From SIG588 sp045599305 (lineage in GTDB: Bacteria > Bacillota > Clostridia > Oscillospirales > Acutalibacteraceae): a DNA stretch of 45,312 nt. Below are positions 19,101 to 25,775 of the stretch, one piece after another. Positions within the stretch are counted from its first letter, which is position 1. Every line of letters begins with the position of its first letter. The stretch covers positions 1 to 45,312 of the forward strand of contig JAZRVU010000027.1 in the NCBI GenBank assembly GCA_045599305.1, in the 5' to 3' direction. Both the position numbers and the translations under genes were made by a program. Below the pieces are notes generated by a model. It saw nothing but the letters and a program-made list of their open reading frames with translations, was not told the origin of the DNA and did no database searches.

Positions 19101-20167
19101 ACAGTGGGCGGATAGGCCACGGGGGCGTCCGCTTTCTGCCCGGGATAGTAGAAGGTCAGCCCCTTGAGCATACTATCGCGCATCATGGTGATGAACGCCA
19201 GGCTGTCCGTCCGCCCGGCACCGCAGTCCTCATGCACCTTCAGCACGGTGCCATGGGGCGCCTCCTTGTCATCCGGGCACGCCCATTCGCCGTAGATGGT
19301 GACACCGGTGGGCAGCATGATCTCGCTGTAGCAGTCATATTCCCCGGCGGGAAGGAACAGCGCACCGCCGCCCGCGGTAGCCAGACCGTTGGCCAGACTG
19401 TTGATGACGGCCGACCAGTCGGCGACCTTTATGTCATGTTCCTTCACATAGTCCACGGCATTGTAGCCCGCCACGATGATGTCGTCATCGCAGTAGCCGT
19501 CGGCCACGGGATAGTGCTTCCACACGGGGGCTTCCGGCTCAAAGGTACCGTCGCCCAGCGGATCCTCCGTGAGCGAGGGGGCCGTTGCTTTCAGATTGAC
19601 CAGCTTCACATTGCGGATCTTCATAGTCGCCGCAACGCCCGAAAGGCCGGCAGGCGAATTCATATATACGCGGAAGAAATTGACGGCAGAAGAATCGAAC
19701 GGCTTTTCGCCGGTGATATCCGTATGCGCACCGAGCTGGGAAATGTCGATCACGCAGCGCCTCCACGCATCCGGCTGCCATTTGATCAAATTGGGGCCCC
19801 CGCAGCGCTCCCCCACATCGCAGGCGCCGCCGCTGGAAAGCTCGATCTGCCCATCGCATCCGCCGCTGCAGACCTTGGACACCATCGCCGCATCGCCGGA
19901 GATATAGACATCCATGGAAATACCGACACGCCCGGCCGGGATCGCTTCGCCGCCGGTCACATCCACGCCGTAGGGCGTCAGGTCGACCGGTTCAAAAGCG
20001 TTGCCGAAGGAAAACAGGAGGCCGCCGCAGGCGAATCTGCCGGATACCTTCAGCGGCAAGGGCGCGATCTCATAGGGCAATTCGGCCAAAGCGGTCTGCC
20101 CGAAAGAGAGGCCCATGGCGGGGATCAGCAGACAAAGGCAAAGGAAAACAGCGAGTATCCGTTTCAT
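16139..20167 (-). CDS. Secreted tandem beta-helix protein with C-terminal type I dockerin
   Basis: The 1342-residue product begins with a signal peptide (MKRILAVFLCLCLLIPAMG). A beta-sandwich-like part follows to about residue 200. Next come two pectate-lyase-superfamily beta-helix blocks, with entry motifs GGGALFLPAGEYDCYSEI near residue 265 and GGGVVYMPAGHYLINGSV near 690. A jelly-roll-like part (about 1080-1270) is followed by a two-repeat dockerin, each repeat reading STDARLILQ(Y/L)YAKKI. Dockerins attach enzymes to cohesin scaffolds, so this is probably an extracellular, scaffold-bound polysaccharide-active protein. Catalytic residues cannot be assigned. A GTG at 20179 is too close to AAAGGA; the ATG at 20167 gives the clean signal peptide. 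Confidence 0.88.
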   Translation of the reverse strand: MKRILAVFLCLCLLIPAMGLSFGQTALAELPYEIAPLPLKVSGRFACGGLLFSFGNAFEPVDLTPYGVDVTGGEAIPAGRVGISMDVYISGDAAMVSKVCSGGCDGQIELSSGGACDVGERCGGPNLIKWQPDAWRRCVIDISQLGAHTDITGEKPFDSSAVNFFRVYMNSPAGLSGVAATMKIRNVKLVNLKATAPSLTEDPLGDGTFEPEAPVWKHYPVADGYCDDDIIVAGYNAVDYVKEHDIKVADWSAVINSLANGLATAGGGALFLPAGEYDCYSEIMLPTGVTIYGEWACPDDKEAPHGTVLKVHEDCGAGRTDSLAFITMMRDSMLKGLTFYYPGQKADAPVAYPPTVELGQYTHAKNITFVNSYWAVKQAQAANCPNVENIYGTPLYRGLDINMVVDIMRIENVNFAPDYWIDSGFEGAPAGEAADTLRSWILYNSTGIVVRRIDWSYLVNSTVRGYATGILFERSSEGNSPNGQCDEITLDGCRYGLVVSSVSDCGEMITNSHFINCENGIVLSEGNTSSAAVLQIINTEIEAENYALYNQQATTVMMMNSTIRSGQVGGCHGWSVFTNNVFETTAPQIVLENGSLNAVLIGNTDKDGKPVRVDNQGLCPVSFDEQKADVPEISAPAKEAVSFIPHKPANEKVYILDCDNDGSIDVTFDLQMQLNEAAKGGGVVYMPAGHYLINGSVTVPSGVELRGACDFGRVPYNIGTVIDVSDRCSGKPTIVLSEKSGIRGVLFNYPDQYQNDLFKTEKKFTAYPYAVQGRGADIYVINVGFHNAWDGLDMMTYRCDNHYVDYLCGICLHNAVCVGKGAENGIIRNYQFNYNTIVNSASYAWGSLPLSGGEFGTVMQTQLNADADVAVCLVGDVENELIYDCFNYSGYAGIRFIAEETGAADATVIGHGCDYSTIDIDVLAAERVSFLNTQLTAFNQIGDLLTDPMYVVHLGPDFEGQVDMTGTVMWANPTQEFRVENGTLNLYGVVMAPYSDTVQMTNVTGDGRVNMVNACFKAYSTHMASRGADKVYLNGATTYAPLYEAAQMPQYDNVQVRVNSWDAPLNANIPAAKSMCFTDAFTQRLSLAVTAGGDATVTTSAGMATLNMGTSTSVGMVKDGLKLTGGTADDLYYLETRIRADMFHQNGNVRVMLALFDNDSDPCYPVTFTEAGEVVLADGTVLAKYSTGAWYRLALEIDMRDADAKTYRVVLMDDGYGPLAQSDTIAFPEEFQGDRLYLKQVYFGAMADAPANAEEATDRTIVRSDYIFMTRGVAEAAGTPGDVNGDEKIDSTDARLILQYYAKKIGEGDLNTAVADVNGDGKADSTDARLILQLYAKKISNF

Positions 20168-20298
20168 GTGTTTCGTCACGTCCTTTACAATTTTTCAAAC
20201 GATCCGGGATCTGCAAAAATCATACCACCGAATTTCCTGCGGTGCCATAGGCTATCCCGTCTGAAATCATCCGAAACTTTAGGCTATTCGGTCATTTC

Positions 20299-20327
20299 AT
20301 TGTATCATGGCGGCAAAGGCTTGTCAA
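20299..20327 (-). promoter_or_regulatory. Sigma-A promoter of the beta-helix dockerin gene
   Basis: Minus-strand TTGACA (forward 20322-20327) and TACAAT (forward 20299-20304) have a 17-bp spacer. The -35 overlaps the last codons of dpaB. It leaves a leader of about 120 nt that contains two copies of ATAGCCTA. Confidence 0.82.
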
Positions 20328-20887
20328 GGAATAAACAACGGCTGCAGTTGACGCCCCTGCATGGCGGCGGCGACGGTATCACCGATCAGGGAAAAGTCCG
20401 CCACCAGCGAATTCGGCTTTTTGGCGCAGTCGTCCTGCCGCATGGGAACGAAAAAGTAGTGCTTGCGGTTTTTGAGCGCGGCAATGGCGGGAAACGACCC
20501 GGCCAGCGCATCGTTGGTGGAGACAGCCAGCACCACGGGACGCTCCCGACGCAGATGCGATTTCACCGCCAACGCCACGGGGGTGGCGCTCTCCCCCGCC
20601 GCCAGACGGGAAAGCGTGCTGCCGGTGCAGGGCGCCACCACCAGCACGTCCAAAAGCCCTTTCGGGCCGATCGGCTCCACGTCTGTCAGGGAGACGAGCG
20701 GCGGGCGGCCGCAGATGGCGGTCACCCGCTCGACCCAGCCGGCCGCGGTGCCGAAGCGGGTATCCACCGTGCGCACGGCATCCGAGAGGATGGGAATGAC
20801 CGTATGCGCCGCCGCCAGCCGTTCCATCTCCGCCGTGACGCGCTCCAGCGTACAGAAGGAGCCGCAAAGGGCAAACCCGATGTTCAT
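20324..20887 (-). CDS. dpaB: Dipicolinate synthase subunit B
   Basis: DpaB (SpoVFB) is a flavoprotein-like subunit that works with DpaA to make dipicolinic acid, the spore-core chelator, in the mother cell. The 187-residue product starts MNIGFALCGSFCTLERV, typical of the family, and has VVAPCTGSTLSRLAAGESATPV and VLAVSTNDALAGSFPAI. Length is normal. The start at 20887 overlaps the dpaA stop by 4 nt (ATGA), showing an operon. An upstream in-frame extension to 20980 was rejected because it lies within dpaA. Its presence is strong evidence that the organism sporulates. Confidence 0.95.
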   Translation of the reverse strand: MNIGFALCGSFCTLERVTAEMERLAAAHTVIPILSDAVRTVDTRFGTAAGWVERVTAICGRPPLVSLTDVEPIGPKGLLDVLVVAPCTGSTLSRLAAGESATPVALAVKSHLRRERPVVLAVSTNDALAGSFPAIAALKNRKHYFFVPMRQDDCAKKPNSLVADFSLIGDTVAAAMQGRQLQPLFIP

Positions 20888-21756
20888 GTCCCCGCCTCCT
20901 CCAGCATATTCAAGATGGTCTGCTTGATGATCTCGCCCGCGCTTTTCGGTGCGACCCGCCCCGGCAGGGAAAGCGCCCATATGGTCTTGAGCTGCAGCGT
21001 CGCCGCCGCCGCAAAATCCACCCCACCCGGGCGGGAGGCAAGGTCGATCAGCAGTGTTGATCGGTCAAGCGTTTTCAATAAATCGGCATCGAACAGGCAG
21101 GCCGGCACCGTGTTGAAGATCGCATCGAAGCTGCCGGCATCGGCGATCGCGGCGGTATCCACCGCCCTGCAGCCGGCCGTGATCGCCGCCGCGCGGTCGG
21201 AGCAGCGGCGGGCGGCCACCGTCACATCGGCGCCCATGGCGTGCAGCAGCGATGCCAGCGCCCGTCCCACACGGCCGTACCCGGTGACCAGACACCGACA
21301 GCCGCGGATGGTGACAGGCAGTTCCTCCATAGCCAGCTGCACGGCGCCCTCGGCGGTGGGGATACTGTTGAGCACCGCCAGTTCCTCCCGCTTGAGATAA
21401 TCCCCCACCCGGATGCCGCGCTCTGTCAGCGGCGCCAAAAGCGGCTCCGGCAAGCCGCCGACCGCCAGGAACTGCGAGGGCGACACGCACCCGAGCACCT
21501 CGTCGAGCTGGATGCGCACCCGCGAAAAGGGCGCGTTCAGGGTGGTGCCGTCGGTGGTGACCGGCAGCGGCAGCACGACACAGTCGGCCAGCGCGATGGC
21601 CTGCGGCAGATTGGTGCAGCCGGTGACACAGGGCGGCAGATCGGTACCGTCCAGACCGGCGGTGATGACTTTGTATCCGTCCTGCGCCAGTAAGCCGGCC
21701 AGATAGGCGGCGCGCAGGTCACCGCCCACCACGGCGAATGTATCCATGATATGCAT
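20884..21756 (-). CDS. dpaA: Dipicolinate synthase subunit A
   Basis: DpaA (SpoVFA) acts with DpaB on a lysine-pathway intermediate to give dipicolinic acid for the spore core. The 290-residue product has an N-terminal FAVVGGDLRAAYLAGLL segment and a Rossmann domain, CLVTGYGRVGRALASLLHAMG, near residue 150. GGGGGG stands 8 nt before the ATG at 21756; a second ATG at 21747 is too far from it. A sigma-K-like -10 (CATAGGATA) is present in the gap after pgeF, fitting the mother-cell control known for spoVF in Bacillus. Confidence 0.95.
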   Translation of the reverse strand: MHIMDTFAVVGGDLRAAYLAGLLAQDGYKVITAGLDGTDLPPCVTGCTNLPQAIALADCVVLPLPVTTDGTTLNAPFSRVRIQLDEVLGCVSPSQFLAVGGLPEPLLAPLTERGIRVGDYLKREELAVLNSIPTAEGAVQLAMEELPVTIRGCRCLVTGYGRVGRALASLLHAMGADVTVAARRCSDRAAAITAGCRAVDTAAIADAGSFDAIFNTVPACLFDADLLKTLDRSTLLIDLASRPGGVDFAAAATLQLKTIWALSLPGRVAPKSAGEIIKQTILNMLEEAGT

Positions 21757-21789
21757 ATAAAAATCCCCCCAAAGGATAAAGTTCTGCTC

Positions 21790-21817
21790 TATCCTATGAG
21801 GGGTGAGTGTGTTTGGT
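21790..21817 (-). promoter_or_regulatory. Putative sigma-K-type promoter of dpaA-dpaB
   Basis: On the minus strand CATAGGATA (forward 21790-21798) fits the CATANNNTA -10 of sigma-K, and ACC (forward 21815-21817) sits 16 bp upstream like its AC -35. The site lies in the 63-bp gap between pgeF and dpaA. Inference from consensus only. Confidence 0.5.
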
Positions 21818-21819
21818 GA

Positions 21820-22650
21820 TTATCCGATGGCGATCAGCGCCGCCAGACTGCCGCGTACGCCGCCGGTAGCGCGGTGCGACCACAGCACATCCGGCCGGCA
21901 GCGGGTGCACAAATCGGTGACACTGATATGCTCCTCACGCAATCCTGCCGAAAGCAGGATGCGGCGGTTGACCTGCCACAGGTCGATGATAAACTTATCG
22001 CCCGGCATACGGCGCACGCAGGACTCCGTGAAGACCGGCATGGCTGCAAATTTTTCATAGACCGGCGCATCCACCTCAAAGCAGCAGGGGCCGATGGAGG
22101 GACCAATGCCCGCCACGATATCCTCGCGGCGACAGCCGTAATCGTTCACCATATGTTCCACCGTGACCCGACCCATTTCGGCCACGGTGCCCTTCCAGCC
22201 GGAGTGAGAGGTGCCCACCACCCGGCGCACCGGGTCGGCGAACAGCAGCGGCACACAGTCGGCATATTGGGTGCAGAGCACCAGTCCCGGCTCATCGGTG
22301 AGCAGGCCGTCGAAATCGTCATAGTCCCGCTCGCGCGTGATGCCCTTGCCGCGATCGGCGGCGGTGACATGGCGCACCGCCGTGTGGTGCTCCTGCCGTG
22401 ACAACACGATATCCTCCGCGCTGACACCGATGGCGCCGCACAGACGGTCAAAATTCGCACGCACCCGCACAGGGTCGTCCCCGCGGCCGAAGCTCAGGTT
22501 CATCGAGGCATAGATGCCCTCGCTGACACCGCCGAGGCGGGTGGAAAACGCATGGCGCACAAACGGCACCGCGTCCAGCACCGGAAAGGTGTAGTAAAGC
22601 AGATCGCCGTCTGTGTGCGGGGTGAGCGTATGGGTAACGGGATACTCCAT
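21820..22650 (-). CDS. pgeF: Polyphenol oxidase/laccase-domain protein (PgeF/YlmD family)
   Basis: The 276-residue product belongs to the DUF152 'multicopper oxidase-like' family. Characterised members are purine nucleoside phosphorylases/adenosine deaminases or peptidoglycan-editing factors. The metal-site motifs are SRQEHHTAVRHV, CTQYADCVPLLFAD, GTSHSGWKGTVAEMG and GPSIGPCCFEV. A TTG at 22662 sits directly against GAAAGG and is unlikely. The ATG at 22650 is 12 nt from it and overlaps the stop of the preceding glycosyltransferase (TAATG). It lies between a glycosyltransferase and dpaA on one strand. Family placement is secure; the exact role is not. Confidence 0.9.
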   Translation of the reverse strand: MEYPVTHTLTPHTDGDLLYYTFPVLDAVPFVRHAFSTRLGGVSEGIYASMNLSFGRGDDPVRVRANFDRLCGAIGVSAEDIVLSRQEHHTAVRHVTAADRGKGITRERDYDDFDGLLTDEPGLVLCTQYADCVPLLFADPVRRVVGTSHSGWKGTVAEMGRVTVEHMVNDYGCRREDIVAGIGPSIGPCCFEVDAPVYEKFAAMPVFTESCVRRMPGDKFIIDLWQVNRRILLSAGLREEHISVTDLCTRCRPDVLWSHRATGGVRGSLAALIAIG

Positions 22651-23789
22651 TATGCCATCCAACCTTTCTGCGCCGCTTCCTCACACGCCGCCAACAGCCG
22701 CGCACTCACCGCGTCGGTGCCGAAACGCGCCGACGTCAGCGCACGGATGCGGGCGGGATCATACTGTGCGGCGGTATCCATCATCTGTGCCATGGCGTTT
22801 TGCAGCGCCGGCACATCGTCCACCGGCACCAGCAGGCCGGTCTCGTCTGTCACGATATCCTCCGGGCCGCCGCAGCGGGTGCTGATGACCGGCTTGCCGC
22901 AGGCGGCCGCCTCGTTGAGCACGCAGGAGAGCGTTTCGTGGCGGGAGGTGCACAGAAAGCAGTCGCACCCGTTCATGAACACGGGGGTCTCCTCCCGCGG
23001 GATCACCCCCACCAACCGGCAGGCATCCCCCACGCCCAGTTCATCGATCAGGGCTTTCAGTTCGTCGTGCAGCACACCGGCACCGGCGATCTCCAGCGTG
23101 GCGTCGGCGCCCGCGGCGCGCAGCGCGGCAAAAGCACGGATCAGGGTATCGTATCCCTTGATGGGGCGCAGCTGCCCCATGGCACGAAAACGGAAGGGGC
23201 CGCCGACACGCGGGGCACCCTGCGGCGCAAACCGCCGGTCGTCCACCAGATCGGGGATGACGCGGGTCTCCTCACCGTACGGCTGCATCGCACGCTGCAG
23301 CGTGGTGCTCACGCAGGCGCTGACCGCCGCGTGCGCCATCACCTCGGCCAGACGGCGGTGTGTATCGCTGCCGGCCGATTCAGTGAGCACGACGGAGGAA
23401 TGCTCCATGAAAAACAGGGGCAGCTTCTGTTCCCGGCAAAGAGCCAGCGCCTCATATCCCTGCAAAGAAGACCGCAGGTTGACCACGTCCGGGCGTCCCC
23501 ACTCTTTTTGGAGACGGCGATAGGCCTGCCGCAGCAGCGCCGTGCGCTGTACCACGCGGCCGCGCTCCCTCCCCGGTGTCAGATTCAGCCGCTGACTCAC
23601 ACAGGTGCGCACGCCGTTTTCGGTCGTCCAACGGGTGCCGTTGCCGTGAAGACGGCCGTTCACATCGGTGTAGATCACCGCCACCTCGGCGCCGTGTGCC
23701 GCCATGGCCTCGGCCTGCTCTTTATAAAACGTCCCCAGCATGGGCATCTCGGGCGTGGGATACCATGAGGGGATCATCAGGATCTTCAA
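22650..23789 (-). CDS. GT4-family glycosyltransferase
   Basis: The 379-residue product is a cytoplasmic GT-B enzyme. The N-terminus reads MKILMIPSWYPTPEMPMLGTF, typical of GT4 members that build surface glycans. The C-terminal domain has AMGQLRPIKGYDTLIRAFA and CTSRHETLSCVLNEAAACGK with the paired Glu motif, then STRCGGPEDIV. Donor and acceptor are unknown. The start codon is TTG at 23789, with AAAGGGG about 9 nt upstream; the next ATG (23777) would remove conserved N-terminal residues. It overlaps pgeF at TAATG. Its link to the neighbouring sporulation genes is uncertain. Confidence 0.9.
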   Translation of the reverse strand: MKILMIPSWYPTPEMPMLGTFYKEQAEAMAAHGAEVAVIYTDVNGRLHGNGTRWTTENGVRTCVSQRLNLTPGRERGRVVQRTALLRQAYRRLQKEWGRPDVVNLRSSLQGYEALALCREQKLPLFFMEHSSVVLTESAGSDTHRRLAEVMAHAAVSACVSTTLQRAMQPYGEETRVIPDLVDDRRFAPQGAPRVGGPFRFRAMGQLRPIKGYDTLIRAFAALRAAGADATLEIAGAGVLHDELKALIDELGVGDACRLVGVIPREETPVFMNGCDCFLCTSRHETLSCVLNEAAACGKPVISTRCGGPEDIVTDETGLLVPVDDVPALQNAMAQMMDTAAQYDPARIRALTSARFGTDAVSARLLAACEEAAQKGWMA

Positions 23790-23811
23790 ATCGTATCGCC
23801 CCTTTCACGGC

Positions 23812-23852
23812 AAAATGCCGCTGACTTTATTGTACACAGTCAGCGGCATTTT
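23812..23852 (-). terminator. Intrinsic terminator after bofA
   Basis: A perfect 15-bp stem (AAAATGCCGCTGACT / AGTCAGCGGCATTTT; forward 23812-23826 and 23838-23852) starts right after the bofA stop and ends in TTTTG. It is nearly symmetrical and could act on either strand. Confidence 0.85.
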
Positions 23853-23853
23853 G

Positions 23854-24123
23854 TCAACCGATCCGGAAGATCGTTTGGAGAATGAGCAGGGTTATCACGC
23901 CCGGAACGCCCAGCACGCCGCAGCAAAAGGCGGTGAGCGCATTCACCCCCACGGACACGCCGGTGAATATCCCGGCCACGTCTACCGCCAGCAGCGCACC
24001 GAATCCCTGCAGGCAGGAGGAAACGGCGCCCCGTATCGGGCGGCCGCCCTTCACCAACGCAATGAATACCGCCAGTGAGATCACCGCGGCCACCGCCCAC
24101 AGGGCGATCATCAGCGGCGTCAT
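23854..24123 (-). CDS. bofA: BofA-family pro-sigma-K processing inhibitor
   Basis: The 89-residue product is a small membrane protein with two to three hydrophobic segments (ALWAVAAVISLAVFIALV and the C-terminal half). Its end, VNALTAFCCGVLGVPGVITLL, matches the conserved BofA tail. BofA holds the SpoIVFB protease inactive in the outer forespore membrane until the forespore signals, which delays sigma-K activation. Length matches the family. GGGAGA lies 6 nt before the ATG, and the gene overlaps the stop of the YaaL-like gene by 4 nt, the same order as yaaL-bofA in Bacillus, though recR is absent here. Confidence 0.85.
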   Translation of the reverse strand: MTPLMIALWAVAAVISLAVFIALVKGGRPIRGAVSSCLQGFGALLAVDVAGIFTGVSVGVNALTAFCCGVLGVPGVITLLILQTIFRIG

Positions 24124-24350
24124 GCTTTTTCTCCCGCCCGGCAGCGCACCTGGCGGCTCAGGTAGCGGTACCGTGCCTGCAATGCCAGGCGCTCATACAT
24201 ATACGCGTCCAGCAGATCGCTGTCTGTCTCCTCGGAAAAGCGGGAGTCCACCGCCTGCATCAGACGGCAGAGTTCGCCCATTGCCTCTGTCAGGGCATCT
24301 GTGCAAGGCCTATCCTGCAAAAGCGTCCGTCTCAATGTGTCCTTCACCAT
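24120..24350 (-). CDS. YaaL-like DUF2508 protein
   Basis: The 76-residue soluble product is a helical protein of the DUF2508 type. The signature is a segment of the form SDLLDAYMYERLALQARYRYLSRQ near the C-terminus, matching the D..L...YE.L..EARYRYLLR pattern of YaaL. Its function is unknown, but it stands next to bofA in many Firmicutes. Two ATGs occur at 24356 and 24350; AAGGAG is 2 nt from the first and 8 nt from the second, so 24350 is chosen. It is the first gene of a two-gene unit with bofA and is preceded by a sigma-E-like promoter. Confidence 0.75.
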   Translation of the reverse strand: MVKDTLRRTLLQDRPCTDALTEAMGELCRLMQAVDSRFSEETDSDLLDAYMYERLALQARYRYLSRQVRCRAGEKA

Positions 24351-24384
24351 ATCCATATCTCCTTTTTTGCGATTTGACAGTGGT

Positions 24385-24413
24385 AGTATATGGCAAAGCG
24401 CAGACGGATATAC
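24385..24413 (-). promoter_or_regulatory. Putative sigma-E-type promoter of the yaaL-bofA pair
   Basis: Minus-strand GTATAT (forward 24408-24413) and CATATACT (forward 24385-24392) with 15 bp between resemble the sigma-E elements (ATA-containing -35, CATANNNT -10). bofA is under sigma-E in Bacillus. The match is by consensus only. TATACT within it could also serve sigma-A, though no good -35 stands 17 bp away. Confidence 0.5.
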
Positions 24414-24452
24414 AACAAAACCCGCCGCAGCCGAAACTGCAGCGGGTCGTTT
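24413..24452 (-). terminator. Intrinsic terminator of secG
   Basis: On the minus strand ACCCGCTGCAG pairs with CTGCGGCGGGT around a short loop and is followed by TTTTGTTG. It lies about 15 nt after the secG stop and its end touches the putative sigma-E -35. Confidence 0.9.
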
Positions 24453-24463
24453 GTGTGAACAAA

Positions 24464-24715
24464 TCAAGCGCCCAGGAACTGGGTGATGAGCATGCCGACA
24501 AACACCAGCACAAAGAACGCGATGGAGATGACCTTCGTCCACTTCTCCAAAAACGCATCCAGCGTGCGGGCCTTGCCCTTATCCATGAAGGAATCGGCAG
24601 CGCCGGAAATGACGCCCAAGTTGGCCTCGCGGCCCTCCTGCAAAAGCACGACGGCGATGACCAGCAAAGCCAGAACGATCAGCACTCCGCCGATAATGTA
24701 TTCCCAAACAGTCAT
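24464..24715 (-). CDS. secG: Preprotein translocase subunit SecG
   Basis: SecG is the small third subunit of the SecYEG protein-export channel in the cytoplasmic membrane. The 83-residue product has two membrane helices (about 6-24 and 60-80). Between them is the conserved VVLLQEGREANLGVISGAAD segment, which corresponds to the QxGKGxGLG-type motif of the family. GGAGGT stands 6 nt before the ATG. The gene has its own promoter and terminator, so it is transcribed alone; in other Firmicutes it precedes rnr and smpB, which are not seen here. Confidence 0.95.
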   Translation of the reverse strand: MTVWEYIIGGVLIVLALLVIAVVLLQEGREANLGVISGAADSFMDKGKARTLDAFLEKWTKVISIAFFVLVFVGMLITQFLGA

Positions 24716-24758
24716 GATATTACCTCCGGATAATGATTGTCAATTGATAGCAAAGGCT

Positions 24759-24787
24759 ATTGTAACACATCTTTTTGTGAAATGCAA
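24759..24787 (-). promoter_or_regulatory. Sigma-A promoter of secG
   Basis: Minus-strand TTGCAT (forward 24782-24787) and TACAAT (forward 24759-24764) have a 17-bp AT-rich spacer about 45 bp before the secG start. Confidence 0.75.
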
Positions 24788-24830
24788 GAAAAATTTTGCA
24801 TTATTTTTAAAATCGTCAAAATCGCCCGGC

Positions 24831-25760
24831 TCATTCGGCAAACATGGGAGTGGAAAGATACCGTTCCCCGGTATCCGGCAGCAGCGCCACGATCACCTTG
24901 CCGCGGTTTTCCGGACGGGCGGCCAGTTGCGCCGCCGCCCACACCGCCGCGCCGGAGGTGATGCCGACCAGCACGCCCTCCCGGCGGGCCAGTTCCCGAC
25001 CGGTGGCATAGGCGTCCTCATCGGTCACGGTCACGATCTCGTCAAACAGGGCGGTGTCCATCGTGGCGGGGATAAAATTGGCACCGATCCCCTGCAGGCC
25101 GTGAGGGCCGGCCTTGCCGCCGGACAGCAGCGGCGAGCCGGCAGGCTCCACTGCGACCACCTTGACGGCAGAATTCTGCGCTTTCAGATAGGCGCCCACC
25201 CCCGAAACGGTGCCGCCGGTACCGGCGCCCGCCACAAAAATATCCACGCGGCCGTCGGGGTCGCGCCAGATCTCGGGACCCGTCGTAGCCCGGTGTGCGG
25301 CGGGGTTGGCCGGGTTATCGAACTGGCCGGGCACAAAACTGCCGGGGATGGCAGCCGCCAGTTCGTTTGCCTTTTCCACGGCACCGGCCATCCCCTTTTC
25401 GCCGTCGGTCAGCACCAGACGGGCACCGTAGGCCTTCAGCAGATTGCGGCGCTCCAGACTCATGGTCTCGGGCATGGTGAGCACCACCGTGTAGCCGCGG
25501 GCGGCGGCCACCATGGCCAGCCCTACGCCGGTATTGCCGCTGGTGGGCTCGATGATGGTGGCACCCGGCTGCAAAAGGCCGCGTGCCTCGGCATCGTCCA
25601 GCATGGCTTTCGCCACCCTGTCCTTGGCACTGCCGGCGGGGTTGAAATATTCCAGCTTGGCCAGCAGCGTGGCCTCCAGCTTATGTGCCTCTTCATAGCG
25701 GCGCAGTTCCAGAAGCGGTGTGCCGCCGATCAGTTCCTCTACAGAACGAAAAATGTTCAT
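24831..25760 (-). CDS. cysK: Cysteine synthase A (O-acetylserine sulfhydrylase)
   Basis: CysK makes cysteine from O-acetylserine and sulfide with pyridoxal phosphate. The 309-residue product has the PLP lysine in NPAGSAKDRVAKAM, the substrate loop PTSGNTGVGLAM, the phosphate-binding GAGTGGTVSGVG, and the C-terminal ITSGAAVWAA. Length matches the family. AAGGAG stands 6 nt before the ATG. It follows the esterase gene by 15 nt, and the two may share a transcript, though no metabolic link is evident. The closely related cystathionine beta-synthase/CysM group is less likely given the motif wording. Confidence 0.95.
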   Translation of the reverse strand: MNIFRSVEELIGGTPLLELRRYEEAHKLEATLLAKLEYFNPAGSAKDRVAKAMLDDAEARGLLQPGATIIEPTSGNTGVGLAMVAAARGYTVVLTMPETMSLERRNLLKAYGARLVLTDGEKGMAGAVEKANELAAAIPGSFVPGQFDNPANPAAHRATTGPEIWRDPDGRVDIFVAGAGTGGTVSGVGAYLKAQNSAVKVVAVEPAGSPLLSGGKAGPHGLQGIGANFIPATMDTALFDEIVTVTDEDAYATGRELARREGVLVGITSGAAVWAAAQLAARPENRGKVIVALLPDTGERYLSTPMFAE

Positions 25761-25775
25761 CGCGGTCTCCTTTTC

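Noticed and set aside
18452..21400. 982-residue plus-strand open frame antisense to dpaA, dpaB and the beta-helix gene
   Set aside because: It lies opposite genes with clear family motifs, spans their boundaries and has a His/Arg/Ala-rich composition typical of antisense frames in GC-rich DNA.
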